This document shows positions 1 to 6,111 of a stretch of DNA of 6,111 nt, one piece after another. Under the pieces are notes generated by a model, which was not told the DNA's origin, did not search any database, and worked only from the letters and a program-made list of their open reading frames with translations. Positions within the stretch are counted from its first letter, which is position 1; each line of letters starts with the position of its first letter. The translations under genes were made by a program, and so were the position numbers. The stretch comes from an uncultured Lachnospiraceae bacterium (GTDB taxonomy: Bacteria > Bacillota > Clostridia > Lachnospirales > Lachnospiraceae), in the NCBI GenBank assembly GCA_902803635.1, contig CADCQU010000123.1, forward strand, positions 1 to 6,111, read 5' to 3'.

Positions 1-30
1 GATTTGGAGGAGAGGTAGGGAAGGGAAAAG
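1..30 (+). promoter_or_regulatory. hisZ leader fragment with ribosome-binding region
   Basis: This is a purine-rich stretch directly before hisZ. An in-frame TAG at 16-18 rules out a longer HisZ. The best-placed Shine-Dalgarno-like sequence is GGGAAGGG at 18-25, five bases before the ATG at 31. A stronger-looking GGAGG at 6-10 lies 20 bases from the ATG, which is too far to serve this start. No promoter, T-box or his-leader peptide can be judged, because only 30 bases precede the gene. Confidence 0.5.
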
Positions 31-1029
31 ATGCAATCGATACGAACAATACATACCCCGGACGTTTTCCGGGACCTCTATGGAAAGGCACGGAAAGAAA
101 AGACGCGGCTCATTGGGCGTCTTTTCGAGATATTTGAGAAATACGGATGTGATCTTATCGAGACGCCCAGTGTGGAGTATTTTGACGTCTTCGCGTCCGA
201 CATCGGGACGACGCCCTCGAACGAGCTTTACAAGTTTTTTGACCGCGACGGGAACACGCTGGTCCTTCGGCCCGATTTTACGCCCTCGATCGCCCGCGCG
301 GTCGCCATGCATTTTCCGGAGGAATCCTTTCCGGTGCGGCTTTGCTATGGCGGGAACACCTTCGTCAATACGGCGGAGTACCAGGGACGGCTCAAGGAGA
401 GCACCCAGATGGGCGTGGAGTTCATCGGGGATGCTTCGGCAAATGCCGACGCCGAGGTGCTGTCGCTGACGATTGACGCGCTCCGTGCGGCCGGGCTTTC
501 GGAATTCCAGGTGAGCGTCGGGCAGGTGGATTACTTCAAGGGCCTTATGGAGACCGCGAACCTTTCCGCCGAGGAGGAGGAGGAGATTCGGAGCGAGATT
601 TCCCGGAAGAGCGGCTTTGGCATCGGCGAGCTTCTGGCCGGCAGCCGTCTGGATCCGTCCCTCTCGCGGGTGCTGGAACGCTTGCCGGGGCTTTTCGGGG
701 ATGCGGACATCCTCAAAGAGGCACGGGAGCTGGCTCCCTGCGCGCGCTCGCGGGAGGCCGTCGAGCATTTGCAGGAGATTCACGGACTTCTCACAGCCAG
801 GGGGCTTGCCAACTTTGTCGGCTATGACTTTGGACTTTTGTCAAAGTACAAATATTACACAGGCATCATATTCTCGGCCTTTACCTACGGGACCGGCGAG
901 CCGGTCGCGCGGGGCGGGCGGTACGACCAGCTGCTGGGGCATTTCGGACGGGAGGAGCCGGCCGTCGGCGTCGGCATTTCCATTGACCAGCTGCAGACCG
1001 CGTGCCAGCGGCAGGGGATTTCCATGTAA
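31..1029 (+). CDS. hisZ: ATP phosphoribosyltransferase regulatory subunit HisZ
   Basis: HisZ is a paralogue of histidyl-tRNA synthetase that lacks aminoacylation. It assembles with short-form HisG in the cytoplasm and is needed for activity and histidine feedback in step 1 of histidine synthesis. The 332-residue product shows the class II synthetase core: a motif 2 region LVLRPDFTPSIAR (77-89), the histidine-A-like segment YKYYTGIIFSAF (273-284) and ARGGRYDQL (293-301). The motif 3 region (about 312-321) reads VGVGISIDQL, so the arginine of the synthetase signature GLER is absent, as expected for HisZ rather than HisS. The protein ends just after motif 3 with no anticodon-binding domain. It is therefore a short HisZ, well below the length of HisS. 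A glutamate run (181-185) sits in the variable insertion. The start is fixed by the upstream in-frame TAG. hisG follows after 23 bases, which supports the HisZ-HisG pairing. Confidence 0.95.
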   Translation: MQSIRTIHTPDVFRDLYGKARKEKTRLIGRLFEIFEKYGCDLIETPSVEYFDVFASDIGTTPSNELYKFFDRDGNTLVLRPDFTPSIARAVAMHFPEESFPVRLCYGGNTFVNTAEYQGRLKESTQMGVEFIGDASANADAEVLSLTIDALRAAGLSEFQVSVGQVDYFKGLMETANLSAEEEEEIRSEISRKSGFGIGELLAGSRLDPSLSRVLERLPGLFGDADILKEARELAPCARSREAVEHLQEIHGLLTARGLANFVGYDFGLLSKYKYYTGIIFSAFTYGTGEPVARGGRYDQLLGHFGREEPAVGVGISIDQLQTACQRQGISM

Positions 1030-1052
1030 AAATATCTTCGGGGAGAGATTCG

Positions 1053-1697
1053 ATGAGGAATATAACGATCGCGTTAACCAAGGGGCGGCTGGCCGCGAAG
1101 ACGCTCGCGCTCTTTGAAAAATGCGGGATTTCGTCGGCAGGCGCGGATGATAAAGATACCCGCAAGCTCATTTTTAAGAACGAGGAGCTGGGGGTGAACT
1201 TCTTCCTCGCGAAGGGGCCGGACGTTCCTACCTACGTGTACTATGGGGCCGCGGACATTGGCGTCGTGGGGCGCGATACCATTTTGGAGGAGGGACTCAA
1301 GCTCTACGAGGTGCTCGATCTTGGCTTTGGCCGTTGCCGGATGTGCGTCTGCGGGCCGGAGTCTGCGAGGGAGCTGCTTGCGTCCGGCGAGACCATCCGC
1401 GTCGCCACGAAATACCCGAACATTGCGAAGGAGTATTTCCGGAAGCGCAGGCAGCAGACCGTGGAAATCATCAAGCTCTCGGGCTCGATCGAGCTCGCGC
1501 CCATCGTGGGGCTTTCGGATGTCATCATGGACATCGTGGAGACCGGCTCGACGCTCCGGGAGAACGGGCTCGTGGTCCTGGAGGAGGTCTGCCCGCTGTC
1601 CGCGCGCGTGGTGGTGAACCAGGTCAGCATGAAATTAGAGAATAAACGCATCGCGGAGCTGATCTCAAAATTAAGGGAAGGCTTGCGTGAAGAATGA
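1053..1697 (+). CDS. hisG: ATP phosphoribosyltransferase catalytic subunit, short form (HisG-S)
   Basis: HisG condenses ATP with PRPP to give phosphoribosyl-ATP, the committed step of histidine synthesis. The 214-residue product has the N-terminal ALTKGRL (7-13), the conserved GAADIGVVGRD (65-75) and the PRPP-binding segment DIVETGSTLRENGL (160-173). It stops soon after NQVSMK (189-194), so the C-terminal regulatory ACT-like domain of long HisG is missing. Such short forms depend on HisZ, which is the gene just upstream. The ATG at 1053 was chosen because the protein then begins MRNITIALTKGRL as in the family, and GGGGAGAG lies at 1040-1046. An in-frame ATG at 1002 would add 17 residues overlapping the hisZ end with no family support. 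Control is probably through histidine acting on the HisZ-HisG complex (family knowledge). Confidence 0.96.
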   Translation: MRNITIALTKGRLAAKTLALFEKCGISSAGADDKDTRKLIFKNEELGVNFFLAKGPDVPTYVYYGAADIGVVGRDTILEEGLKLYEVLDLGFGRCRMCVCGPESARELLASGETIRVATKYPNIAKEYFRKRRQQTVEIIKLSGSIELAPIVGLSDVIMDIVETGSTLRENGLVVLEEVCPLSARVVVNQVSMKLENKRIAELISKLREGLREE

Positions 1698-1725
1698 TAT
1701 ATATAGGACGAGGTACTGGGAGATG
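1673..1725 (+). promoter_or_regulatory. Two candidate hisD translation starts
   Basis: AAGGGAAGG at 1673-1681, inside the hisG coding end, lies five bases before an in-frame GTG at 1687. That start would overlap hisG by 11 bases and add 12 residues to HisD. The ATG at 1723 has a weaker GAGG at 1710-1713, nine bases upstream. I prefer 1723 because the resulting N-terminus and residue numbering match the family, but the upstream site has the better ribosome-binding sequence. Ribosomes ending on hisG could use either. Confidence 0.4.
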
Positions 1726-3012
1726 AAGATTGTAACTCTGACGCGAGAATCGTTTGGCGATATGCAAAAGACCCTGCTTCGGCGGAGCACGGACAGCTAT
1801 CCGAAGGAGGAGGCGATTGTGCGCGACATCCTCGCCCGCGTGCGGGCGGAGGGGGATGCGGCCGTTTTCGACTATACGGAGAAATTTGACCATGTGCGGC
1901 TCGCCCCGGAGACCTTTGTCGTCTCCGAGGAGGAGGCCGAGGAGGCTTACCGGTCCGTGGACCCGGCCTTTATCGGGATCCTCCGTCGGGCTATCGTGCG
2001 GATCCGGACCTTCCATGAACGGGAAATGCAGAAGAGTTGGTTTATGACAGAGGAGGGCTGCGTGCTCGGCCAGCGGGTGACCCCGCTTGGCCGTGTGGGC
2101 GTCTACGTCCCCGGCGGTAAGGCGGCCTACCCCTCCTCGGTGCTCATGAACGTCATTCCCGCGATGGTGGCCGGGGTTCCGGACATCGTGATGTGCACGC
2201 CGCCCGGCCGCGACGGGAAGGTTGCCGCGACGACGCTGGTGGCGGCCCGCGAGGCGGGTGTTGGTACCATTTACAAGGTCGGCGGGGCGCAGGCGATTGC
2301 CGCGATGGCCTTCGGGACAAAACTTCTTCCGAAGGTGGACAAAATAACGGGTCCCGGCAACATTTTCGTGGCCCTCGCGAAGAAGGCAGTTTACGGTCAT
2401 GTCTCGATTGACTCGGTGGCGGGTCCCTCGGAAATCACGGTGCTCGCCGACGAGACGGCCAATCCGCGCCTCGTCGCGGCGGATCTCCTCTCGCAGGCCG
2501 AGCACGACGAGCTCGCCTCGGCCATCCTTGTCACGACCTCCCCGGAGCTCGCCGAGGCGGTGAGCCGCGAGGTGGACGGCTTCGTTGAAAAACTGGAACG
2601 GAAGGCCATCATTGAGAAGTCACTGGAGAACTTCGGTCGGATCCTCGTGGCCGGCTCGATGGAGGAGGCCATTCTGGCGGTCGATGAGATTGCTCCGGAG
2701 CATTTGGAGATCGTGACCCGCGACCCCTTCCTTCTCATGACGCGCATCCACAATGCAGGGGCCATCTTCATCGGGGAAGGCGCGTCGGAGCCATTTGGCG
2801 ATTATTTCGCCGGCCCGAACCATGTCCTTCCGACAAATGGCACGGCCCGTTTCTTTTCTGCGCTCTCGGTGGATGATTTCATCAAAAAGACGAGCATCAT
2901 CTACGCCTCCCGGGAGGCACTGGCGCCGCTCCATGCGGATGTCGAGGCTTTTGCTAAGGCCGAGGGCCTGACCGCGCACGCGAATTCGATCCACGTGCGG
3001 TTTGAGGAGTGA
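1723..3012 (+). CDS. hisD: Histidinol dehydrogenase
   Basis: HisD is a zinc-dependent, NAD-linked cytoplasmic enzyme. It carries out the last two steps, oxidising L-histidinol through histidinal to L-histidine. The 429-residue product is full length. Visible signatures are GVYVPGGKAAYPSS (126-139), GGAQAIAAMAFG, ITGPGNIFVA, GPSEITVLAD and PNHVLPTNGTARF. Expected zinc ligands are present: Gln258 and His261 in SQAEHDE, Asp360 in FGDYFAGPN and His419 in LTAHANS. The catalytic pair Glu326-His327 is in APEHLEI. These positions nearly match the known E. coli numbering (259, 262, 360, 419, 326/327). The ATG at 1723 gives the family-like N-terminus MKIVTL, with GAGG at 1710-1713 nine bases upstream. 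A GTG at 1687 is an alternative start (see separate entry). The gene sits 25 bases after hisG and 64 bases before hisB. Confidence 0.97.
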   Translation: MKIVTLTRESFGDMQKTLLRRSTDSYPKEEAIVRDILARVRAEGDAAVFDYTEKFDHVRLAPETFVVSEEEAEEAYRSVDPAFIGILRRAIVRIRTFHEREMQKSWFMTEEGCVLGQRVTPLGRVGVYVPGGKAAYPSSVLMNVIPAMVAGVPDIVMCTPPGRDGKVAATTLVAAREAGVGTIYKVGGAQAIAAMAFGTKLLPKVDKITGPGNIFVALAKKAVYGHVSIDSVAGPSEITVLADETANPRLVAADLLSQAEHDELASAILVTTSPELAEAVSREVDGFVEKLERKAIIEKSLENFGRILVAGSMEEAILAVDEIAPEHLEIVTRDPFLLMTRIHNAGAIFIGEGASEPFGDYFAGPNHVLPTNGTARFFSALSVDDFIKKTSIIYASREALAPLHADVEAFAKAEGLTAHANSIHVRFEE

Positions 3013-3076
3013 GACGAATAATCCGTGCTGTACGATTATGCGGACCTGCATTTTTAGAGAGGAGTGCCTTGGTTTT
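3013..3076 (+). other. hisD-hisB intercistronic gap with imperfect inverted repeat and hisB ribosome-binding site
   Basis: This 64-base gap is the longest in the window. ATAATC at 3018-3023 pairs with GATTAT at 3034-3039. Inside it, past a bulged C at 3024, GT (3025-3026) pairs with AC (3032-3033) around a five-base loop. Outside it, past one A-G mismatch, CG (3015-3016) pairs with CG (3041-3042). A run of five T (3051-3055) lies eight bases beyond the stem. That is too far away, and the stem too AT-rich, for a convincing terminator. AGAGAGGAG at 3056-3064 is the likely hisB ribosome-binding site, 12 bases before the ATG. No separate gene is supported here. Confidence 0.35.
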
Positions 3077-3664
3077 ATGGAAAGAATTGCAACGCTTCAC
3101 CGGAAGACGAAGGAGACGGACATTTGCCTGACACTGAACCTGGACGGTTCGGGAAAGGCGAAGGTGGACACCGGCATCGGTTTTTTCGACCATATGCTGG
3201 ACGCCCTTGCGCGGCATGGTTTTTTTGACCTGGAGCTCAAGGTCAGCGGCGACCTCTTCGTGGACACGCACCACACCATCGAGGACGTCGGCATCGTGCT
3301 CGGACAGGCCATCGCGAAGGCGGCGGGCGACAAGGCGGGCATCCGCCGCTATGGCTCCTTCCTTCTTCCGATGGACGAGACGCTTGTGCTTGCGGCCGTG
3401 GATCTCTGCGGGCGGGCGGCCTATGTGGGCGACGTCCCGTTTACGGTCGAGCGGATCGGCACCTTTGAGACGGAAATGTTCGAGGAATTCTTCCTGGCCG
3501 TGGCCAACAACGCCGCGATGAACCTGCACCTTCGTCTTATGACCGGCCGCAACAACCACCACATCGCCGAGGCGGCGTTCAAGGCATTTGCCAAGGCCCT
3601 CGACGAGGCGACGTCCTACGACCCGCGGATCCAGGGCGTGCTCTCGACGAAGGGGAGCCTGTAA
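3077..3664 (+). CDS. hisB: Imidazoleglycerol-phosphate dehydratase, monofunctional
   Basis: HisB is a manganese-dependent cytoplasmic dehydratase that converts imidazole-glycerol phosphate to imidazole-acetol phosphate. The 195-residue product is the usual length for a single-domain enzyme. It has no HAD phosphatase domain, so histidinol-phosphate phosphatase must be encoded elsewhere. Metal-binding and active-site motifs are intact: GFFDHM (35-40), DTHHTIED (63-70) and [10 protein letters not shown] (157-166), plus the C-terminal [12 protein letters not shown]. The ATG at 3077 was chosen because [14 protein letters not shown] is the typical family beginning. An in-frame ATG at 3038 and a TTG at 3002 would add residues not seen in the family, and neither has a better ribosome-binding site. 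It lies 64 bases after hisD and 19 bases before hisIE, consistent with one operon. Confidence 0.97.
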   Translation: MERIATLHRKTKETDICLTLNLDGSGKAKVDTGIGFFDHMLDALARHGFFDLELKVSGDLFVDTHHTIEDVGIVLGQAIAKAAGDKAGIRRYGSFLLPMDETLVLAAVDLCGRAAYVGDVPFTVERIGTFETEMFEEFFLAVANNAAMNLHLRLMTGRNNHHIAEAAFKAFAKALDEATSYDPRIQGVLSTKGSL

Positions 3665-3683
3665 AGAAAGCGAGGATAGGAAA

Positions 3684-5135
3684 ATGGTTCGTAATTTAAT
3701 TCCTGCAATCTATTTAAGGAACGGCGTGGCCATCCACGGCTTTTCCGGCCTTCACGCGGACGCGCTCCCGGCGGCGGAGCTTGCCCGCAAGTACTCCGAG
3801 AGCGGCGCGGACGCGATTCTGGTTTTTGACCTCGCCAAATCCGATGAGGGACACGAACAGAACCTCAAGGCCCTGCGGGAAATCTGCGCGGCTTCCGAGA
3901 TTCCGGTGTATGCGGCCGGACATATCCTCCGTGTCGAGGATGTCAAGAAGATCCTCTATGCCGGCTGCCGGATGGCGATCCTCTCCGGTGCGAAGCCGGA
4001 AAACGTGCAGATTCTGAAGGACGTGTCCGAGCGCTTCGGGAAAGACCGCATCGGTATCTTTTTACGAAGTGTCGGGGAGTACAAGGCGGCCGCGGAGGAG
4101 CTTACATACGCGGGTCGCGTCTGCCTCATCGCATTTTCTGGCGTGGAGCTGGAGAAGCTCCTCGAAAAGCTCCCCGCCCGAGAGGACGGCTACCTTCTCT
4201 ACAGCGAGGGGAACTGTGCAACGCTGGCAGGTTTCCTTTATGAGGAGGAGGACGACTCTCCCGAAAGTGAAGAGGCACCGGACAAGGTAGCGGTGAAAGG
4301 CCTTCTCCGCGCGGAGAGTGCCCTGGGGCGGCTTACGACGATGCTTGGCGGCGGGAATGTCGATGCGGAGGAGGCAAATGCAAGGCTTCGCCTCCTTGCG
4401 GACGGCCGATTTGCCGGGCTCTGCGGGACGCTCTCCGGCGAGGAGGAGGGCGCCTTCTTTGCGACCAAGGCCGCGGCGCTCGAACAGGACATTTGCATGA
4501 ACGTCCTTAGAAGCGAGCTGTCCTTTGACGAGTTTACGACAAATGCCGACGGCCTGATTCCGGTGGTGGTCCAGGATTACAAAAATGACGAGGTGCTCAT
4601 GCTCGCGTATATGAACCGCGAGAGCTTTGAGGCGACCCTCGCGACCGGCTTTATGACCTACTATTCGCGGAGCCGGCAGGAGCTCTGGCGGAAGGGCGAG
4701 ACCAGCGGGCATTTGCAGTATGTAAAATCCCTGGCAATTGATTGTGACAATGACACTCTGCTCGCCAAGGTCGCGCAGGTCGGCGCGGCCTGCCACACCG
4801 GGAACCGGAGCTGCTTCTACCGCGAGCTCTGCCGGAAGGACGAGAACATCGGCAACCCGCTGCTCGTTCTTGAGCGGGATTACAAGGTCATCGCGGACCG
4901 GAAGGCGCATCCGAAGCAGGGCTCCTACACGAACTACCTTTTCGACAAGGGCCTCGACAAGATTCTGAAAAAGGTCGGCGAGGAGAACACCGAGATCATC
5001 ATCGCGGCGAAGAACCCGGACGCGGACGAGATCCATTACGAGATTGCCGATTACCTCTACCACCTCATGGTGCTCATGGTCGAGAAGGGCGTGACCTGGA
5101 CGGATATCACGGATGAGCTGGCGCGGCGGCAGTGA
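3684..5135 (+). CDS. hisIE: Bifunctional PR-AMP cyclohydrolase / PR-ATP pyrophosphatase with N-terminal HisA/HisF-like domain
   Basis: The HisE part hydrolyses phosphoribosyl-ATP to phosphoribosyl-AMP, and the HisI part opens its ring to give ProFAR (steps 2 and 3). The 483-residue product has three parts. Residues 1 to about 268 resemble a HisA/HisF TIM barrel (IPAIYLRNG at 6-14, LVFDLAKS at 46-53, AGHI at 78-81, MLGGGNV at 220-226), with an acidic insert at 187-200. Residues 289 to about 380 are HisI, with metal ligands in DCDNDT (Asp353, 355, 357) and CHTGNRSC (Cys370, Cys377). Residues 395-483 are HisE of the MazG-like fold, with GEENTE (Glu433, 434, 437) and EIADYLYH (Glu453, Asp456). 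Ordinary HisIE is only about 200 residues. In the barrel, the expected catalytic aspartates are replaced by Tyr10 and about Arg128, so isomerase or cyclase activity is doubtful. GAGG at 3672-3675 is eight bases before the ATG. HisIE functions are certain; the barrel's role is unknown. Confidence 0.93.
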   Translation: MVRNLIPAIYLRNGVAIHGFSGLHADALPAAELARKYSESGADAILVFDLAKSDEGHEQNLKALREICAASEIPVYAAGHILRVEDVKKILYAGCRMAILSGAKPENVQILKDVSERFGKDRIGIFLRSVGEYKAAAEELTYAGRVCLIAFSGVELEKLLEKLPAREDGYLLYSEGNCATLAGFLYEEEDDSPESEEAPDKVAVKGLLRAESALGRLTTMLGGGNVDAEEANARLRLLADGRFAGLCGTLSGEEEGAFFATKAAALEQDICMNVLRSELSFDEFTTNADGLIPVVVQDYKNDEVLMLAYMNRESFEATLATGFMTYYSRSRQELWRKGETSGHLQYVKSLAIDCDNDTLLAKVAQVGAACHTGNRSCFYRELCRKDENIGNPLLVLERDYKVIADRKAHPKQGSYTNYLFDKGLDKILKKVGEENTEIIIAAKNPDADEIHYEIADYLYHLMVLMVEKGVTWTDITDELARRQ

Positions 5136-5155
5136 GAACAAGGGCAGGAAACAAT

Positions 5156-6111
5156 ATGCGGAAACTTTTTTTGTCGGATCGGATTCTGGCTGGCGTGGAG
5201 AAGCCGGCCCGCTATATTGGAAATGAGCTTGGCGCGGTGATGAAGGATCCGGCGAAGGTCCGCATCCGCTACGCCATGTGCTTTCCGGATGTCTATGAAA
5301 TTGGGATGTCACATCTCGGAATTCAGATTATCTACGACCAGCTGAACCGCCGGGACGATACCTGGTGCGAGAGGGTCTATTCGCCGTGGCCGGACCTCGA
5401 CAAAATCCTGCGGGAGAGAAACCTCCCGCTTTTTGCGTTGGAATCGCAGGAGCCGGTGCGGAATTTTGATTTTCTGGGCTTTACGCTCCAGTACGAGCTC
5501 TGCTACACCAATATTTTGCAGGTGCTCGACCTTGCCGGCATTCCGCTTTTGGCAAATGCCCGCTCCGAGGGCGACCCGCTTGTCATGGGCGGCGGTCCCT
5601 GCGCGTACAACCCGGAGCCGATTGCGGACTTCTTCGACCTCTTCTATATCGGCGATTCGGAGGTGCGGCTCGACGAGGTGATGGACCGCTATGCCGCGCT
5701 GAAGGAGGCGGGTGCCTTGCGTGCGGACATTTTACGGGAGCTTTCGCATATTCCAGGCATTTATGTGCCTTCCCTGTATACGCCGGAGTATAAAGAGGAC
5801 GGTACGCTAGCGGCGTTCCGTCCTGTATGTGCCGACGTGCCCGAAAAGGTGCAGAAGCAGACGTGCATGGATTTGACAAATGCCCCGTACCCGCTGCATC
5901 CGTTGGTGCCTTACATTAAGGTGACGCAGGACCGGACGACGCTGGAGGTCATGCGCGGCTGCATTCGCGGCTGCCGTTTCTGCCAGGCAGGGATGCTCTA
6001 CCGGCCGCTCCGGGAGAAGAACCCGGACCGTCTCAAGGAGGAGGCGGCCCTCATCCTGGAGTCCACGGGACACGAGGAGATCTCGCTGAGCTCGCTCAGC
6101 ACCAGCGATTA
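5156..6111 (+). CDS. B12-binding-domain radical SAM protein of unknown function (N-terminal part, runs off window)
   Basis: The reading frame is open from ATG 5156 to the window edge: 318 complete codons, no stop. AGGGCAGG at 5141-5148 is the ribosome-binding site, and the gap from hisIE is 20 bases. The N-terminal region (about 35-185) looks like a B12-binding-type fold, with CFPDVYEIGMSHLG (42-55), FDFLGFTLQYELCYTN (104-119), GGGPCAYNPEP (145-155) and FYIGDSE (163-169). The classical cobalamin DxHxxG reads DVYEIG (45-50), with Tyr in place of His. The radical SAM iron-sulphur motif is Cys269, Cys273 and Cys276 in RGCIRGCRFCQAG. The pattern matches the family I know as TIGR03960, about 600 residues and uncharacterised. 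From memory, in Clostridia it often precedes a TIGR03936 protein, ribonuclease G and the L21/L27 ribosomal genes. Substrate unknown. Its closeness to hisIE suggests co-transcription but not a histidine role. Confidence 0.88.
   Translation, partial: MRKLFLSDRILAGVEKPARYIGNELGAVMKDPAKVRIRYAMCFPDVYEIGMSHLGIQIIYDQLNRRDDTWCERVYSPWPDLDKILRERNLPLFALESQEPVRNFDFLGFTLQYELCYTNILQVLDLAGIPLLANARSEGDPLVMGGGPCAYNPEPIADFFDLFYIGDSEVRLDEVMDRYAALKEAGALRADILRELSHIPGIYVPSLYTPEYKEDGTLAAFRPVCADVPEKVQKQTCMDLTNAPYPLHPLVPYIKVTQDRTTLEVMRGCIRGCRFCQAGMLYRPLREKNPDRLKEEAALILESTGHEEISLSSLSTSD

Noticed and set aside
31..1029. HisZ as a histidyl-tRNA synthetase (hisS)
   Set aside because: The motif 3 arginine signature is missing, the protein ends without an anticodon-binding domain, and it lies directly before short-form hisG.
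1002..1052. N-terminal extension of HisG from an ATG at 1002
   Set aside because: It would overlap the hisZ end by 28 bases and add 17 residues not found at the start of HisG proteins. The ATG at 1053 has its own GGGGAGAG site.
1624..2505. A 293-codon open frame on the minus strand opposite hisD
   Set aside because: It is fully opposite hisD, whose catalytic and zinc residues are all intact. The translation is His/Arg/Gly-rich with no known motif, typical of a shadow frame.
3043..3055. Possible intrinsic terminator (T run) between hisD and hisB
   Set aside because: The T run is only five bases, begins eight bases past the nearest stem, and that stem is AT-rich and interrupted. hisB continues the same pathway immediately downstream.
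4145..4161. Inverted repeat GGAGCT-GGAGA-AGCTCC inside hisIE
   Set aside because: It encodes ELEKL in the barrel domain and arises from GAG/CTC codon use. It has no T run, and similar chance hairpins are expected in GC-rich coding sequence.
4062..5312. A 416-codon open frame on the minus strand across hisIE and the start of the radical SAM gene
   Set aside because: It lies opposite a gene with intact HisI and HisE motifs. Long antisense frames are common where third codon positions are rich in G/C. The translation shows no recognisable domain and is rich in Arg, Pro and Leu.

Overview
The window is a compact, single-strand stretch of a bacterial chromosome. Six protein genes all point to the + strand, and they are tightly packed with gaps of 19 to 64 bases. 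The first five are histidine-biosynthesis genes in the order hisZ, hisG, hisD, hisB, hisIE. The sixth, cut by the right edge, encodes an uncharacterised B12-binding-domain radical SAM protein. Several traits suggest a Firmicute of class Clostridia, most plausibly a fairly GC-rich member of the Lachnospiraceae (inference): a short-form HisG paired with a HisZ, a monofunctional HisB, a HisA/HisF-like extension on HisIE, and the following radical SAM gene. By eye the coding sequence is about 60% GC, with strong G/C at third codon positions, while the short intergenic gaps are richer in A/T.

Layout. Bases 1-30 are a leader with an in-frame stop and a purine-rich ribosome-binding region. 31-1029 is hisZ (regulatory subunit of ATP phosphoribosyltransferase). 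1053-1697 is hisG (short catalytic subunit). 1723-3012 is hisD (histidinol dehydrogenase), with an alternative GTG start at 1687 that would overlap hisG. 3013-3076 is the only sizeable gap and holds an imperfect inverted repeat. 3077-3664 is hisB (imidazoleglycerol-phosphate dehydratase). 3684-5135 is a 483-residue HisIE with an N-terminal TIM-barrel-like domain related to HisA/HisF. 5156 to the end is the radical SAM gene, 318 complete codons without its stop.

How the genes work together. HisZ and HisG form the first enzyme (PRPP + ATP to phosphoribosyl-ATP). The HisE and HisI domains carry out steps 2 and 3 and yield ProFAR. HisB carries out the later dehydration and HisD the last two oxidations to histidine. 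Missing from the window are hisA, hisH, hisF, hisC and a histidinol-phosphatase, which must lie elsewhere if the pathway is complete.

The most interesting item is the HisIE N-terminal domain. It looks like a HisA/HisF half-barrel pair, but both positions expected to carry the catalytic aspartates are replaced (Tyr10 and about Arg128). It therefore appears to be a pseudo-HisA fused to the enzyme that makes HisA's substrate. The rest is an ordinary his operon; I see no mobile element, CRISPR array, tRNA or rRNA.
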